Source: CAWFPR01 sp963817635 (GTDB lineage Bacteria; Acidobacteriota; Vicinamibacteria; Vicinamibacterales; 2-12-FULL-66-21). Taken from it: a stretch of 64,000 nt of DNA. Shown here in pieces: positions 7,805 through 17,092 of the stretch. The notes beneath the pieces were generated by a model that was not told where the DNA came from, did no database searches, and saw only the letters and a program-made list of their open reading frames with translations. Numbering within the stretch: position 1 is the stretch's first letter; every line of letters begins with the position of its first letter. The translations under genes were made by a program, and so were the position numbers. The DNA lies in assembly GCA_963817635.1 (NCBI GenBank), contig CAWFPR010000032.1, forward strand, positions 186,001-250,000. The letters run 5' to 3'.

Positions 7805-10480
7805 ATGAGGAACATCGCACCCCGGGACACCTCAGAACTGGAAGCCCTCGAACAGCGTGAATGGCGCGAGTCGCTCGACTACGTCATCCAGCAGGGGGAC
7901 CGCGGCCGCGTGGAGCGGCTCCTGTCCACCCTGAGACATCACGCCCGCATGGCGGGCATCAGCCTGCCATTCACCGCCGTCACCGCCTACGTCAATTCGA
8001 TCCGGGCCGAAGACCAGACGCCGCTGCCAGGCAGCCAGGAGATCGAACGCCGGATCAAGAGCCTCGTCAGGTGGAACGCGATGGCGATGGTCGTGCGCGC
8101 GAACCGCCTGTCGGATGGCATCGGCGGGCATATTTCGACCTACGCCTCGGCCGCGACGCTCTACGAAGTCGCGTTCAATCACTTCTTCCGCGGCAAGGGC
8201 AAGGACGGCGACGGCGACATCATCTACTTCCAGGGGCATGCGTCACCGGGCATCTACGCCCGCGCGTATCTCGAGGGGCGCATCCCGGCCGAGAAGCTCC
8301 ACAACTTCCGCCGCGAACTCGCGCAGGGGGGCGGCCTCTCGTCCTACCCGCACCCCTGGCTGATGCCGGATTTCTGGGAATTCCCGACGGTGTCGATGGG
8401 CCTCGGGCCGATCATGTCGATCTACCAGGCGCGCTTCGGCCGGTATCTCGAGGATCGCGGCTTGAAGAAGCCGTCCGGGTCGAAGGTCTGGGCGTTTCTC
8501 GGAGATGGCGAGACCGACGAGCCGGAAACGCTCGGTGCGATCAGTCTTGCCGCGCGCGAGAAGCTGGACAACCTGATTTTCGTCGTCAACTGCAACCTGC
8601 AGCGCCTCGATGGCCCGGTGCGCGGCAACGGGCAGATCGTGCAGGAGCTCGAGGCCATCTTTCGCGGCGCCGGCTGGAACGTCATCAAGGTGCTGTGGGG
8701 CAGCGACTGGGATACGCTCCTGGCCAACGATCACGACGGGCTGCTGGCCCGGCGGATGGGCGAGGTGGTCGACGGGCAGTATCAGAAGTACGCAGTGGAG
8801 GACGGCGCGTACCTGCGCGAGCATTTCTTCGGCACCGATCCGCGCCTGCTCGACATGGTCAAGCACCTGTCGGACGAGCAGCTGAAGAAGCTGCGGCTCG
8901 GCGGCCACGACCCTGTCAAGGTGTACAACGCCTACAAGGCTGCGGTCGAGCACAAGGGGCAACCGACCGTCATTCTCGCGCGCACCATCAAAGGCTACGG
9001 GCTCGGCGAGGCGGGCGAAGGCAAGAACATCACCCACCAGCAGAAGAAGCTGAACGAATCGGACCTCCGCTCGTTCCGCACGCGCTTCGGGATTCCGATT
9101 TCGGACGAAGAGATCGCCGAGGCCCCGTTCTACCGGCCCGCCGAAGACAGCATCGAGCTGCAGTACCTGCGCGAGCGTCGCAAGGCGCTCGGCGGATACG
9201 TCCCGACGCGCAGCGTCCGCGTCGAGCCGCTGCACGTGCCGCTCGAGTCGACCTTCGAGGAGTTCTACAAGGGGACCGAGGGGCGCAAGGCCTCGACGAC
9301 GATGGTATTCGTGCGGATGCTGGCGAAGCTGCTGCGCGACAAGGAAATCGGCGACCTGATCGTCCCGATCGTGCCGGACGAAGCGCGCACGTTCGGGATG
9401 GAGTCGCTGTTCCGCGCCATCGGCATCTACTCCCACGTCGGCCAGAAGTACGAACCGGTCGACATGGACACGCTGCTGTACTACAAGGAAGCGCAGGACG
9501 GCCAGATTCTCGAAGAGGGCATCACGGAAGCCGGGTCGATGTCGTCGTTCATCGCAGCGGGCACGGCGTACGCGTCGCACGGCGTCAACACGATCCCCTT
9601 CTTCATCTTCTACTCGATGTTCGGGTTCCAGCGCGTCGGCGATTTGATCTGGGCGGGGGCGGATTCCCGCGTGCGCGGCTTCATCCTCGGCGCCACGGCG
9701 GGCCGCACGACGCTCGCCGGCGAAGGGCTGCAGCACCAGGACGGCAACAGCCACGTGTACTCGATGCCGGTGCCCAACTGCATCTCGTACGATCCGGCCT
9801 ACGCGTACGAGCTGGCCGTGATCATCCAGGACGGCATCAAGCGGATGTACCGCGACCAGGAGAGCGTCTTCTACTACCTGACCGTCATGAACGAGCAGTA
9901 CGTGATGCCGCCCATGCCGGAGGGCGTCCGCGAGCACATCCTCAAGGGCATGTATCGCCTCTCGCGCGCCGCGAACGGCAAGGCGAAGCTGAAGGCGCAG
10001 CTCCTCGGGAGCGGCGCCATCCTGAACGAGGTCGTCGCGGCGCAGAAGTTGCTCGAGCAGTACGACGTCGCCGCCGACGTCTGGAGCGTCACCAGCTACC
10101 AGGAGCTGTACCGCGACGGGCACGCGTGCGACCGCTGGAACATGCTGCACCCGAACGAGACTCCGCGCGTGCCGCACGTCACCGGGTGCATGCAGGACGC
10201 ACCCGGCGCCATCGTCGCGGCCTCCGATTACCTCAAGGTGCTGCCTGACGCGATCGATCGCTGGATGCCGCGCCGCGTCCGGTCGCTCGGCACGGACGGC
10301 TTCGGCCGGAGCGAGGACCGCAAGGGGCTCCGCGACTTCTTCGAAGTGGATGCGCGCTACGTGGCGCTCGCGGCGCTGACGGAACTGGCGCAGGACGGCC
10401 AGATCGACCGCAAGGTCGTGGCGCAGGCGATTGAGGACTTCGAGATCAACCCTGAGAAGCTGAATCCGGCCAAGAGCTAA
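7805..10480 (+). CDS. aceE: Pyruvate dehydrogenase E1 component, homodimeric type
   Basis: 891 residues, the length of AceE-type E1. It decarboxylates pyruvate with thiamine diphosphate and passes acetyl to the E2 lipoyl group. The ThDP signature GDGETDEPE is near residue 233, GHASPGIYARAYLEGR precedes it, and EGLQHQDGNSHV lies in the transketolase-like central domain. ATG 7805 (MRNIAPRDTSELEAL) is chosen over upstream in-frame codons because these would translate the repeat array. First gene of an aceE-aceF-lpdA run. Confidence 0.97.
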   Translation: MRNIAPRDTSELEALEQREWRESLDYVIQQGDRGRVERLLSTLRHHARMAGISLPFTAVTAYVNSIRAEDQTPLPGSQEIERRIKSLVRWNAMAMVVRANRLSDGIGGHISTYASAATLYEVAFNHFFRGKGKDGDGDIIYFQGHASPGIYARAYLEGRIPAEKLHNFRRELAQGGGLSSYPHPWLMPDFWEFPTVSMGLGPIMSIYQARFGRYLEDRGLKKPSGSKVWAFLGDGETDEPETLGAISLAAREKLDNLIFVVNCNLQRLDGPVRGNGQIVQELEAIFRGAGWNVIKVLWGSDWDTLLANDHDGLLARRMGEVVDGQYQKYAVEDGAYLREHFFGTDPRLLDMVKHLSDEQLKKLRLGGHDPVKVYNAYKAAVEHKGQPTVILARTIKGYGLGEAGEGKNITHQQKKLNESDLRSFRTRFGIPISDEEIAEAPFYRPAEDSIELQYLRERRKALGGYVPTRSVRVEPLHVPLESTFEEFYKGTEGRKASTTMVFVRMLAKLLRDKEIGDLIVPIVPDEARTFGMESLFRAIGIYSHVGQKYEPVDMDTLLYYKEAQDGQILEEGITEAGSMSSFIAAGTAYASHGVNTIPFFIFYSMFGFQRVGDLIWAGADSRVRGFILGATAGRTTLAGEGLQHQDGNSHVYSMPVPNCISYDPAYAYELAVIIQDGIKRMYRDQESVFYYLTVMNEQYVMPPMPEGVREHILKGMYRLSRAANGKAKLKAQLLGSGAILNEVVAAQKLLEQYDVAADVWSVTSYQELYRDGHACDRWNMLHPNETPRVPHVTGCMQDAPGAIVAASDYLKVLPDAIDRWMPRRVRSLGTDGFGRSEDRKGLRDFFEVDARYVALAALTELAQDGQIDRKVVAQAIEDFEINPEKLNPAKS

Positions 10481-10482
10481 TC

Positions 10483-10556
10483 ACGGATTGCACGGATGAG
10501 AGCGGACGGCGGCGACCGGACGACGGACCGCCGCCAGCGGAGAGCGGACAGCGAAG
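10483..10556. repeat. Composite array between aceE and aceF (9-mer then GCGGAGA heptamers)
   Basis: Three nt after the aceE stop are two ACGGAT nonamers. Then comes a GC-rich hairpin (GGCGG...CCGCC), then GCGGAGA, GCGGACA, GCGAAGA with a 7-nt period running into the aceF start. The GCGGAGA unit is the reverse complement of the array at 56111. Confidence 0.75.
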
Positions 10557-11912
10557 ATGCCCATTGATTTCACACTTCCCGAACTCGGCGAGAACATCAC
10601 GGCTGGCGACGTGGTGCGCATCCTCGTGTCTCCTGGCGACACGATCGCCAAGGAGCAGACGGTTCTCGAACTCGAGACTGACAAGGCCACGATTGAAGTG
10701 CCGTCGAGCGTGGGTGGCACGATCAAGGAGATCAGGGTCAAGCAGGGCGACCGCATCAAGGTCGGCCAGGTGGTGCTGACCGTCGACGATGGCGCCGCGC
10801 CGGCGGCAGAGGCCGGAAAAGCGCGGGGAGAGACGCCGGACGGGCCGAAGCCGCAGGCGGACAGCGCACCAGTGAGCCAGGCGGAGCCGGAGGAGCCCTC
10901 GCCCGAGGCGCGCCCGAGGCGTGGCGAGGTCGTGGACATCGGGCGCGGCGCGCGGAGCCCCCAACCGCCGGCGGTGGCCGAGGAGCGCGTGGAGGACGAA
11001 GGCCCCGCGCCGGCCGCGGCGCCCTCCGTGCGGCGGCTGGCGCGCGAACTGGGCGTGGACATCCGCCGGGTGAACGGCAGCGGTTCGGGTGGGCGCATCA
11101 CCCCGGAAGATGTGCAGGAGTTCGTGCGGAGCGCGTTGGCGGGCGGCGGTGGTGGCGGCGTGGCGGCGGCGACGCCCCTGCCCGATCTCTCGAAATGGGG
11201 AGAGATCGAGCGCAGGCCGATGAGCAACATCCGGCGCAAGACGGCCGAGCATCTGAGCCAGGCATGGACGGCGATCCCGCACGTCACGCAGCACGACAAG
11301 GCAGACATCACCGATATCGAAGCCATGCGGAGGGAGTACGGTCCGCAGGCTGAGAAGGCGGGCGGCAAACTGACGATGACCGCCGTGGCCCTGAAGATCG
11401 TCGCCGCCGCGATGAAGCGGTTCCCGAAGTTCAATGCGTCGGTCGACATGGCGCGCCAGGAGATCGTCTACAAGAAGGCGATCCACCTCGGCGTCGCCGT
11501 CGACACCGAGCGCGGGCTGCTCGTGCCGGTCATCCGGGACGTCGACCGCAAGGGCATCCTCGATCTGTCGGTGGAGCTGACCAAGGCCTCGGACAAGGCG
11601 CGGGCCGGCAAGCTGTCGCTCGGCGAGATGCAGGGCGGCGGCATGACGGTGACGAACCTCGGCGGCATCGGCGGAACGTCGTTCACGCCGATCGTCAACT
11701 GGCCGGAAGTGGCCATTCTCGGTATCTCGCGCGGCACGCACGAACCCGTGTGGCGCGAGGCGACCGGCGACGAGGAGGCCGGCTTCGAGGCGCGGCTGAT
11801 GCTGCCGCTGTCGCTCTCCTACGATCACCGCGTCATCGACGGCGCCGACGCAGCGCGCTTCCTTCGCTGGGTCTGCGAGGCGTTCGAGCAGCCCTTCGTC
11901 CTGGCGCTGTAG
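10557..11912 (+). CDS. aceF: Dihydrolipoyllysine acetyltransferase (PDH E2)
   Basis: 451 residues in the usual order: one lipoyl domain (ELETDKATIEVPSS, lipoyl Lys near 42), an Ala/Pro-rich linker, an E1/E3-binding domain (SVRRLARELGVDIRRV, about 156-190), a Gly-rich linker and the acyltransferase domain ending with SYDHRVIDGADAARFL (near 422). It transfers acetyl from lipoyl to CoA and forms the core of the complex. Only one lipoyl domain, fewer than in enterobacteria. It starts 76 nt after aceE and 3 nt before lpdA. Confidence 0.96.
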   Translation: MPIDFTLPELGENITAGDVVRILVSPGDTIAKEQTVLELETDKATIEVPSSVGGTIKEIRVKQGDRIKVGQVVLTVDDGAAPAAEAGKARGETPDGPKPQADSAPVSQAEPEEPSPEARPRRGEVVDIGRGARSPQPPAVAEERVEDEGPAPAAAPSVRRLARELGVDIRRVNGSGSGGRITPEDVQEFVRSALAGGGGGGVAAATPLPDLSKWGEIERRPMSNIRRKTAEHLSQAWTAIPHVTQHDKADITDIEAMRREYGPQAEKAGGKLTMTAVALKIVAAAMKRFPKFNASVDMARQEIVYKKAIHLGVAVDTERGLLVPVIRDVDRKGILDLSVELTKASDKARAGKLSLGEMQGGGMTVTNLGGIGGTSFTPIVNWPEVAILGISRGTHEPVWREATGDEEAGFEARLMLPLSLSYDHRVIDGADAARFLRWVCEAFEQPFVLAL

Positions 11913-11915
11913 GTC

Positions 11916-13355
11916 ATGGCGCTGTCTACCCAGCTCGTCGTCATCGGCGGAGGACCCGGCGGCTACGCGGCCGCGTTCTACGCCGCCGACCTCGGCATGC
12001 ACGTCACGCTCGTCGATCCCGAGGCAAATCCCGGCGGCGTGTGCCTCTATCGGGGGTGCATTCCCTCGAAGGCGCTGCTGCACGTGGCCGATGTCATCAG
12101 CGAGGCCAGCCACGCCGAGCAGTGGGGCGTGAGCTTCGGTGCGCCGAAGATCGACGTCGACAAGGTGCGGGCCTTCAAGGACAGGGTCGTCTCGCAGTTG
12201 ACGGGCGGCGTCGGGCAGGTGGCGAAGCTTCGCAAGATCCAGTACATCCAGGGACGCGCCGCGTTCCGCGATGCCACAACCCTCGAGATCGCGTTCGTCG
12301 ACAAGGCGAAGCCGGCCGACACGCTGACCTTCGAGTACGCGATCCTGGCGACGGGGTCGTACCCGGCAAAGGTGCCGGGCCTTTCGATCGACAGCCCGCG
12401 AGTGATGGATTCGACCGCCGCGCTCGACCTGCCGGACGTCCCGAAGTCGTTGCTCGTAGTGGGCGGCGGCTACATCGGCCTCGAGCTCGGGAGCGTGTAC
12501 GCCGCGCTGGGATCGAAGGTGACGATCGTCGAAATGACCGACGGCCTCCTGCCGGGCGCGGACAGGGACCTGGTCAACATCCTCGCGAAGCGGATCGAGT
12601 CAATCTGCGAAGCGGTGCTGCTCCGGACGCGGGTGGCGTCGCTGAAGGAAGTGAAGAACCGCGTCAGGGTCACGTTCGAGGGAGACGGCGTTCCGCCGGA
12701 CGCCGCGAAGCAGCAGACGTTCGATCGCGTCCTGATAGCGGTCGGCCGGCGCCCCAATTCGGCGGTGCCCGGCCTCGAGCACACGCGCGTGAAGATCGGG
12801 CCGCGCGGGTTCATCGAGACGCGCGAGGACCGCCAGACGGACGAACCGTCAATCTACGCGATTGGCGACGTGGCGGGGGAGCCGATGCTGGCCCACAAGG
12901 CCTCGCACGAAGCCCGCGTGGCCGTGGACGGCATCAACGGCGAGCGCGTCGCGTTCGAGCCGCTCGCGATTCCCGCCGTCGTCTTCACGGATCCGGAGCT
13001 GGCGTGGTGCGGTCTGACGGAAACCGACGCGCAGAAAGCGGGGCCTGAGATCACGGTCGCACGATTTCCGTGGGCCGCGTCCGGACGGGCCATCACGCTC
13101 GACCGCACGGACGGCCTGACCAAGCTGGTGCTCGATCCAAAGACCGGGCGGATTCTCGGGGTTGGCCTCGTCGGACCCGGAGCCGGGGAGCTGATCGCGG
13201 AAGGCGTGCTGGCCGTCGAAATGGGTGCCACCGCCGAGGATCTCAGGCTGACGATCCACGCCCATCCGACGTTGTCCGAGACGCTGATGGAAGCGGCCGA
13301 GGTGTTCTTCGGCCAGGCCACGCACGTCTATCGACCGAAGCGGAAGACCACCTGA
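11916..13355 (+). CDS. lpdA: Dihydrolipoyl dehydrogenase (E3)
   Basis: 479 residues. The FAD motif GGGPGGYAAA is at the N-terminus, the redox disulfide reads CLYRGCIPSKALLH (near 42; the common form has CLNVGC), the NAD site is VVGGGYIGLELGSVYAALG, and the C-terminal active base lies in HAHPTLSETLMEA (near 447). It reoxidises dihydrolipoamide with NAD. It follows aceF by 3 nt and completes the pyruvate dehydrogenase genes. Confidence 0.96.
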   Translation: MALSTQLVVIGGGPGGYAAAFYAADLGMHVTLVDPEANPGGVCLYRGCIPSKALLHVADVISEASHAEQWGVSFGAPKIDVDKVRAFKDRVVSQLTGGVGQVAKLRKIQYIQGRAAFRDATTLEIAFVDKAKPADTLTFEYAILATGSYPAKVPGLSIDSPRVMDSTAALDLPDVPKSLLVVGGGYIGLELGSVYAALGSKVTIVEMTDGLLPGADRDLVNILAKRIESICEAVLLRTRVASLKEVKNRVRVTFEGDGVPPDAAKQQTFDRVLIAVGRRPNSAVPGLEHTRVKIGPRGFIETREDRQTDEPSIYAIGDVAGEPMLAHKASHEARVAVDGINGERVAFEPLAIPAVVFTDPELAWCGLTETDAQKAGPEITVARFPWAASGRAITLDRTDGLTKLVLDPKTGRILGVGLVGPGAGELIAEGVLAVEMGATAEDLRLTIHAHPTLSETLMEAAEVFFGQATHVYRPKRKTT

Positions 13356-13390
13356 ACCAGGGGGTTGCCGATTACGAGGCCCGGTCCCGG

Positions 13391-13976
13391 CTACTGGCCA
13401 GGGCCCTCGCCCCCGCAGACTTTTCCGATCGCTTTCAGGCGCTCGACCGAAATTTCCGGCGCGTAGCTGTTCCAGTTCGCCTGCTGCCCGATCGGGCCGG
13501 CTTCCTCCGCCATCTTCCGCGCGTACCGATTCGTCGGCCGCCTGGCGCGACTTGTCCGTGCGGCTCTCAGGCTCCGCGGCGCCTTTCTGGTATCCGGAGG
13601 TCCCGATCGTATTGCGTCCGGTGTCGATGATCGTGCCGACGACTTGCACCTCCTGACCGAGGTGTTTCCGCAGGCTGTCCTCGTCGCTCGCCGTCAGCCG
13701 CACCCACGAGCCGTCTGTAATCGCCGAGGCCTGTGTCCCAGCCGCGTCAGAGGGCTGCTCGCCGAGCGGCGCGAGGTGCACGTGACGCAGCCTGTATTCT
13801 CCCGCTCCATCGCCTGGCTGGAGGCAGCCGGTCACGGCCACGCTCGTGTATGACTGGGCTTCGGGGTGCTCACCATGTATTTGGGGCTTTTCGCGGTTAT
13901 TGCTGCTGGAACACGCACTCACCAAGCCGGCTGCGGCAACGGGCAGAACGGCGCGGGCGAGCCATCTCATGCGCAT
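13391..13976 (-). CDS. Lipoprotein of unknown function (frameshifted)
   Basis: About 195 residues. The N-terminus MRMRWLARAVLPVAAAGLVS is followed by a lipobox Cys (VSAC), so it should be lipid-anchored. The middle contains VAVTGCLQPGDGAGEYRL and GQEVQVVGTIIDTG, an OB-like stretch of the kind seen in small uncharacterised lipoproteins. Near 13520-13535 the frame shifts: AEEAGPIGQQANWNSY and the C-terminus VCGGEGPGQ continue one base out of register to the TAG at 13393-13391. The SD AGGAGG lies in a hairpin. Confidence 0.72.
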
Positions 13977-13982
13977 GGCAGT

Positions 13983-14001
13983 CCTCCTGATGGTCAGGAG
14001 G
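13983..14001 (-). promoter_or_regulatory. Hairpin covering the lipoprotein Shine-Dalgarno
   Basis: CCTCCTGA and TCAGGAGG form a perfect 8-bp stem with a 3-nt loop. On the minus strand the ATG-proximal arm is the AGGAGG that sits 6 nt before the lipoprotein ATG (13976), so folding would hide the ribosome binding site. This could damp translation or be temperature sensitive; that is inference. Confidence 0.5.
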
Positions 14002-14021
14002 TGCAATACCCGATCTCCTAT

Positions 14022-14061
14022 CCCTGAGCCCTGAGCCCTGAGCCCTAAGCCTTGAGCCCTT
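14022..14061. repeat. Heptamer array GGCTCAG running through the lipA stop codon
   Basis: On the minus (coding) strand the units are GGCTCAA, GGCTTAG, GGCTCAG three times, then GGATAGG. The first two units encode the last residues of LipA (GLKA) and provide its TAG stop, so the array starts inside the gene and continues downstream. Confidence 0.88.
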
Positions 14062-14962
14062 CCGCCTGCTCGTGTGCGTGATACGAGCTGCGCACGAGCG
14101 GACCGGATTCCACGTGGCCGAAGCCGAGCTCGACGCCGATGCGCTTGAGCTCGGCGAACTCGGCCGGCGTGTAGTATCGGGTCATCGGCAGGTTGGCGAG
14201 CGATGGGCGCAGGTACTGGCCGATCGTGACGATCTGGCAACCTGCCGTGCGCAGATCGCCCAGCGTCGCGACAATTTCGTCCCACTCCTCGCCGAGCCCC
14301 ACCATCAGCCCGGACTTCGTCGGGATCTCCGGCGCGTAGGTGCGGGAGCGATCGAGCAACTGCAGCGCGCGGTCGTACCGGCCGCCCGGGCGTGCCGTGC
14401 GGTACAGGCGCGGCACCGTCTCGATGTTGTGGTTGAGGATGTCGGGTCGGGCGTCGAGCACGATGCGCAGTGCGGACTCGTCACCCTTGAAATCCGGGAC
14501 CAGCACCTCGACGCGGCATTCTGGTCTGCGTTGATGAGTCTCCGTGATCGTCCGCGCGAATTGCGATGCGCCGCAGTCCGCCAGGTCGTCGCGATCGACG
14601 GAGGTCACGACGACGTAGTCGAGCGCCATCGCGTGAATGGCGCTCGCGACCTTCACCGGCTCGTCCTCGTCTGGCGCTTTCGGCGTGCCGTGGACGACGT
14701 TGCAGTAGCCGCACGATCGGGTGCACGTATCGCCCAGGATCATGAACGTGGCGGTCCCGTGGTGCCAGCATTCCCCGATGTTGGGGCAGTTGGCTTCCTC
14801 GCACACCGTGTGGAGCCCGAGGTCCCGCATGAGGCCCTTCAGCCGGTGGTAGTTCTCCGATCCCGGTGCGCGCACCTTCAACCACTCGGGCTTGGGCGCC
14901 CGCGCGATCTCGTCGGGGCGTTTGCGGCGGCCGCGAATCAGGTCCAGCGGGATCGTCGTCAT
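14045..14962 (-). CDS. lipA: Lipoyl synthase
   Basis: 305 residues. Radical-SAM enzyme that inserts sulfur into octanoyl groups to make the lipoyl cofactor of E2. Both cluster motifs are present: CEEANCPNIGEC (auxiliary cluster, near 54-66) and CTRSCGYC (radical SAM, near 78). LNHNIETVPRLY and SGLMVGLGE are family hallmarks. Its place beside the PDH genes fits its role. TATACT lies 13 nt before the ATG with no SD, so the leader is very short. The C-terminus is formed by a heptamer array. Confidence 0.96.
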   Translation of the reverse strand: MTTIPLDLIRGRRKRPDEIARAPKPEWLKVRAPGSENYHRLKGLMRDLGLHTVCEEANCPNIGECWHHGTATFMILGDTCTRSCGYCNVVHGTPKAPDEDEPVKVASAIHAMALDYVVVTSVDRDDLADCGASQFARTITETHQRRPECRVEVLVPDFKGDESALRIVLDARPDILNHNIETVPRLYRTARPGGRYDRALQLLDRSRTYAPEIPTKSGLMVGLGEEWDEIVATLGDLRTAGCQIVTIGQYLRPSLANLPMTRYYTPAEFAELKRIGVELGFGHVESGPLVRSSYHAHEQAEGLKA

Positions 14963-15041
14963 GGGGATCTCTCAAGTATAGCGCGTGTTCGAGGGTTCAG
15001 GCCTTGGCCGGAAGTCAGGCGGCCGTGGCAGAATACGCCTC

Positions 15042-15755
15042 ATGGCAACGCAAACCGGACGTCTCTCAATCACGTGGTACGGTCATGCCACGTTCGTGAT
15101 CACCACGCCAGGCGGAAAGCGCATCGTCACGGACCCCTGGCTCGAGGGCAATCCGATGTGCCCTCCGGACAAGAAGCGGATCACCGAAGCCGACGTGATC
15201 CTGCTGTCACACGGCCACTCCGATCACACCGGGGATATCGTTGCCGTGTCGCGCGCGACGGGCGCGCCAATCGTGGCCGTGTACGAGCTGGCGCTGTGGC
15301 TCGAGCGCAAAGGGCTGGCGAACGTCCACGGGATGGGCATCGGCGGGACGATTTCGATCGCGGGCCTCCAGATTTCCATGGTGCCGGCCGTTCACACGAG
15401 CAGCGTGGTCGAGAACGACGTGACCGTCTACCTGGGCCAGGCCGCGGGGTTCGTCGTTCGCATGGAGAACGCCCAGGCCTTTTACTTCGCCGGGGACACG
15501 GCGCTCTTCGGCGACATGCGGCTGATCGCCGAGATGCACAAGCCGGATATCGCGTTCCTCCCAATCGGCGATCATTTCACGATGGACCCGGACGCCGCGG
15601 CGCTGGCCGCGCGCATGCTCGGCGTTCGACAGGTCGTCCCGATGCACTTCGGCACCTTCCCGATTCTGACCGGCAGGCCCGATCGGCTGAAGAAGCTCGT
15701 CGAGGCGCACGGAATCGACGTGCTCGAGCTGAAGCCGGGAGAAACCGCGTCCTAG
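15042..15755 (+). CDS. UPF0173-type metal-dependent hydrolase (metallo-beta-lactamase fold)
   Basis: 237 residues. SHGHSDHTGD (near 55) gives the HxHxDH metal site; TWYGHATFVI at the N-terminus, FAGDTALFGDM, LPIGDHFTMDP and VVPMHFGTFP are typical of the UPF0173/YtkL group. Cytoplasmic; the substrate is unknown in general for this family. ATG 15042 gives the usual length. Followed by a long inverted repeat that may end the transcript. Confidence 0.9.
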   Translation: MATQTGRLSITWYGHATFVITTPGGKRIVTDPWLEGNPMCPPDKKRITEADVILLSHGHSDHTGDIVAVSRATGAPIVAVYELALWLERKGLANVHGMGIGGTISIAGLQISMVPAVHTSSVVENDVTVYLGQAAGFVVRMENAQAFYFAGDTALFGDMRLIAEMHKPDIAFLPIGDHFTMDPDAAALAARMLGVRQVVPMHFGTFPILTGRPDRLKKLVEAHGIDVLELKPGETAS

Positions 15756-15761
15756 TTCGAG

Positions 15762-15803
15762 GCGCCTTCGCTCGGGACACTGTTGTGGCCCTCGCGAAGG
15801 CGC
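15762..15803. terminator. Inverted repeat after the UPF0173 gene
   Basis: GCGCCTTCGC (15762-15771) and GCGAAGGCGC (15794-15803) are perfect 10-bp arms with a 22-nt loop, 6 nt after the stop codon. There is no U-run, so this is at best a factor-dependent or weak terminator. Confidence 0.4.
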
Positions 15804-15827
15804 GCCATCGTTCTGGTGTTGTGCCAT

Positions 15828-15891
15828 GAGCCAGGCGCATGGCTCCCATGCGAAAGTTATGCGCCTCATGCATGGCGACGTTTCGTATCCT
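15828..15891 (+). promoter_or_regulatory. Nested inverted repeats and -10 box before a small gene
   Basis: GAGCCA/TGGCTC (15828-15845) overlaps AGGCGCAT (15833-15840) / ATGCGCCT (15859-15866), two competing stems or operator sites. TATCCT (15886-15891) follows and ends 7 nt before ATG 15898, predicting a leaderless message. Confidence 0.45.
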
Positions 15892-15897
15892 GCCCGC

Positions 15898-16074
15898 ATG
15901 ACGACGCCCGAAGCCGCCGCGACACGAACCCTCGCCCTTGAACTGACCGAAACCGACTGGCGGGCTCTGCGCGCCCTGGAGCCAGATGCAGTCGGCTGGC
16001 TGCGCGCGCTCATCCAGGCAAGGCTCACCGCCGATCGGAGCCCCGCCCAGGTCGAGCAGTTCGACGAGTACTGA
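15898..16074 (+). CDS. Small hypothetical protein (58 aa)
   Basis: 58 residues, acidic, beginning MTTPEAAATRTLALELTETD; helical-looking with a Trp pair (DWRAL, GWLRAL). An upstream in-frame ATG (15826) would lie within the inverted repeats; ATG 15898 is preferred because a TATCCT box ends 7 nt before it. Function not recognised. Confidence 0.5.
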   Translation: MTTPEAAATRTLALELTETDWRALRALEPDAVGWLRALIQARLTADRSPAQVEQFDEY

Positions 16075-16115
16075 CCAGGTACTTGCGAGGCTGCCTCTAA
16101 CCGTCGAGGATCCAA

Positions 16116-17033
16116 TCAGCGCCTTCCCGGAGGCGGGGCGAGCTTGAAGCGCGGCAGCGTCCGGCCGAGCGCGTCGAAGAGTTCCTGCACGGTGCGCGGC
16201 ACACGAACGGCGCGCACGTAGACCCACCCGGTCTCGCGCACGAGCGACACGCGGTCGATGCGGAGGCAGCGAAGGCGGCCAGCACGCACTTCGCGCCTCA
16301 CGGCCTGGTACGGGATGATCGTGATCCCCATCCCGATGAGCACCAGTGACTTCAGGATCTCGACGTTCTCCGTCTCCATGACGATGCGCGGCGTGACGGC
16401 CTCGCGCGCGAACATGTCATCGACGACCCGTCGCGTGCTCGAGCCGCGCTCGAAGAGCACGAACGGCTGTCCGTCGAGGTCCGCCGCGCTCACGCGCCGC
16501 CGCCGCGCGAGCGGATGCGAGGGATGCATGGCCAGCAGCAATTCCTCGCGCATCACCGGGACGCTCACCATGTCGGCGCCATCGACCGGAAGCGTCAGCA
16601 GGGCCACGTCCACGGCGCCCGCGCGCAGCCGTTCCAGCAGGAAGGGCGTTCCGCCGGTCGTGAGTTTGACGTCCACCTCCGGGTGCCTGCGGCGGAACTC
16701 CTTCAACAATGCCGGAAACACGTGGAGGCAGACCGTCATGCCGCCGCCGAGCTGCACGGTTCCGCGCAGGCTCTTCTGATGATCGACGATGGACGCGGTG
16801 GTGTCGCGGATGTCGTTCAGCACCCGGCGACTCAGCTCGACGAGGGATTCGCCGGCGGCAGTCAGCCGGACCTTGCGCCCCAGACGGAGAAAGAGCGGCT
16901 CTCCAAGTTCCTCCTCCAGCAGGATCACCTGCCGGCTGACGGCTGACTGGGACACGTGCAGGCGGCGCGAGGCGGCCGTGAAGGAGCCGGCATCGGCCAC
17001 CATGCGGACAATTTCGAGTTGTCGCAGGTCCAC
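16116..17033 (-). CDS. LysR-family transcriptional regulator
   Basis: 305 residues. Winged HTH at the N-terminus (SFTAASRRLHVSQSAVSRQV), then the periplasmic-binding-like effector domain (LGGGMTVCLHVFPALLKEFR). It is 60 nt downstream of boxR on the same strand, next to the box genes, so it may respond to an aromatic acid or its CoA ester; that is inferred from position. The GTG at 17033 is preceded at 7 nt by TAGCAT, which suggests its own leaderless promoter. Confidence 0.92.
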   Translation of the reverse strand: MDLRQLEIVRMVADAGSFTAASRRLHVSQSAVSRQVILLEEELGEPLFLRLGRKVRLTAAGESLVELSRRVLNDIRDTTASIVDHQKSLRGTVQLGGGMTVCLHVFPALLKEFRRRHPEVDVKLTTGGTPFLLERLRAGAVDVALLTLPVDGADMVSVPVMREELLLAMHPSHPLARRRRVSAADLDGQPFVLFERGSSTRRVVDDMFAREAVTPRIVMETENVEILKSLVLIGMGITIIPYQAVRREVRAGRLRCLRIDRVSLVRETGWVYVRAVRVPRTVQELFDALGRTLPRFKLAPPPGRR

Positions 17034-17092
17034 GGCGCGATGCTACCTCAAAGGCCGGACGCGGTCGCTGCCGCCGGCGGGGAAGTCGTGAC

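Noticed and set aside
7861..10248. Long open frames in other frames across aceE, including a 644-residue minus-strand frame
   Set aside because: Antisense or shifted copies of a well-conserved gene, with no recognisable motif.
12849..14285. Long minus-strand frame covering the 3' part of lpdA and the lipoprotein
   Set aside because: Only the part from 13976 down to about 13530 is the lipoprotein; the rest is antisense to lpdA.
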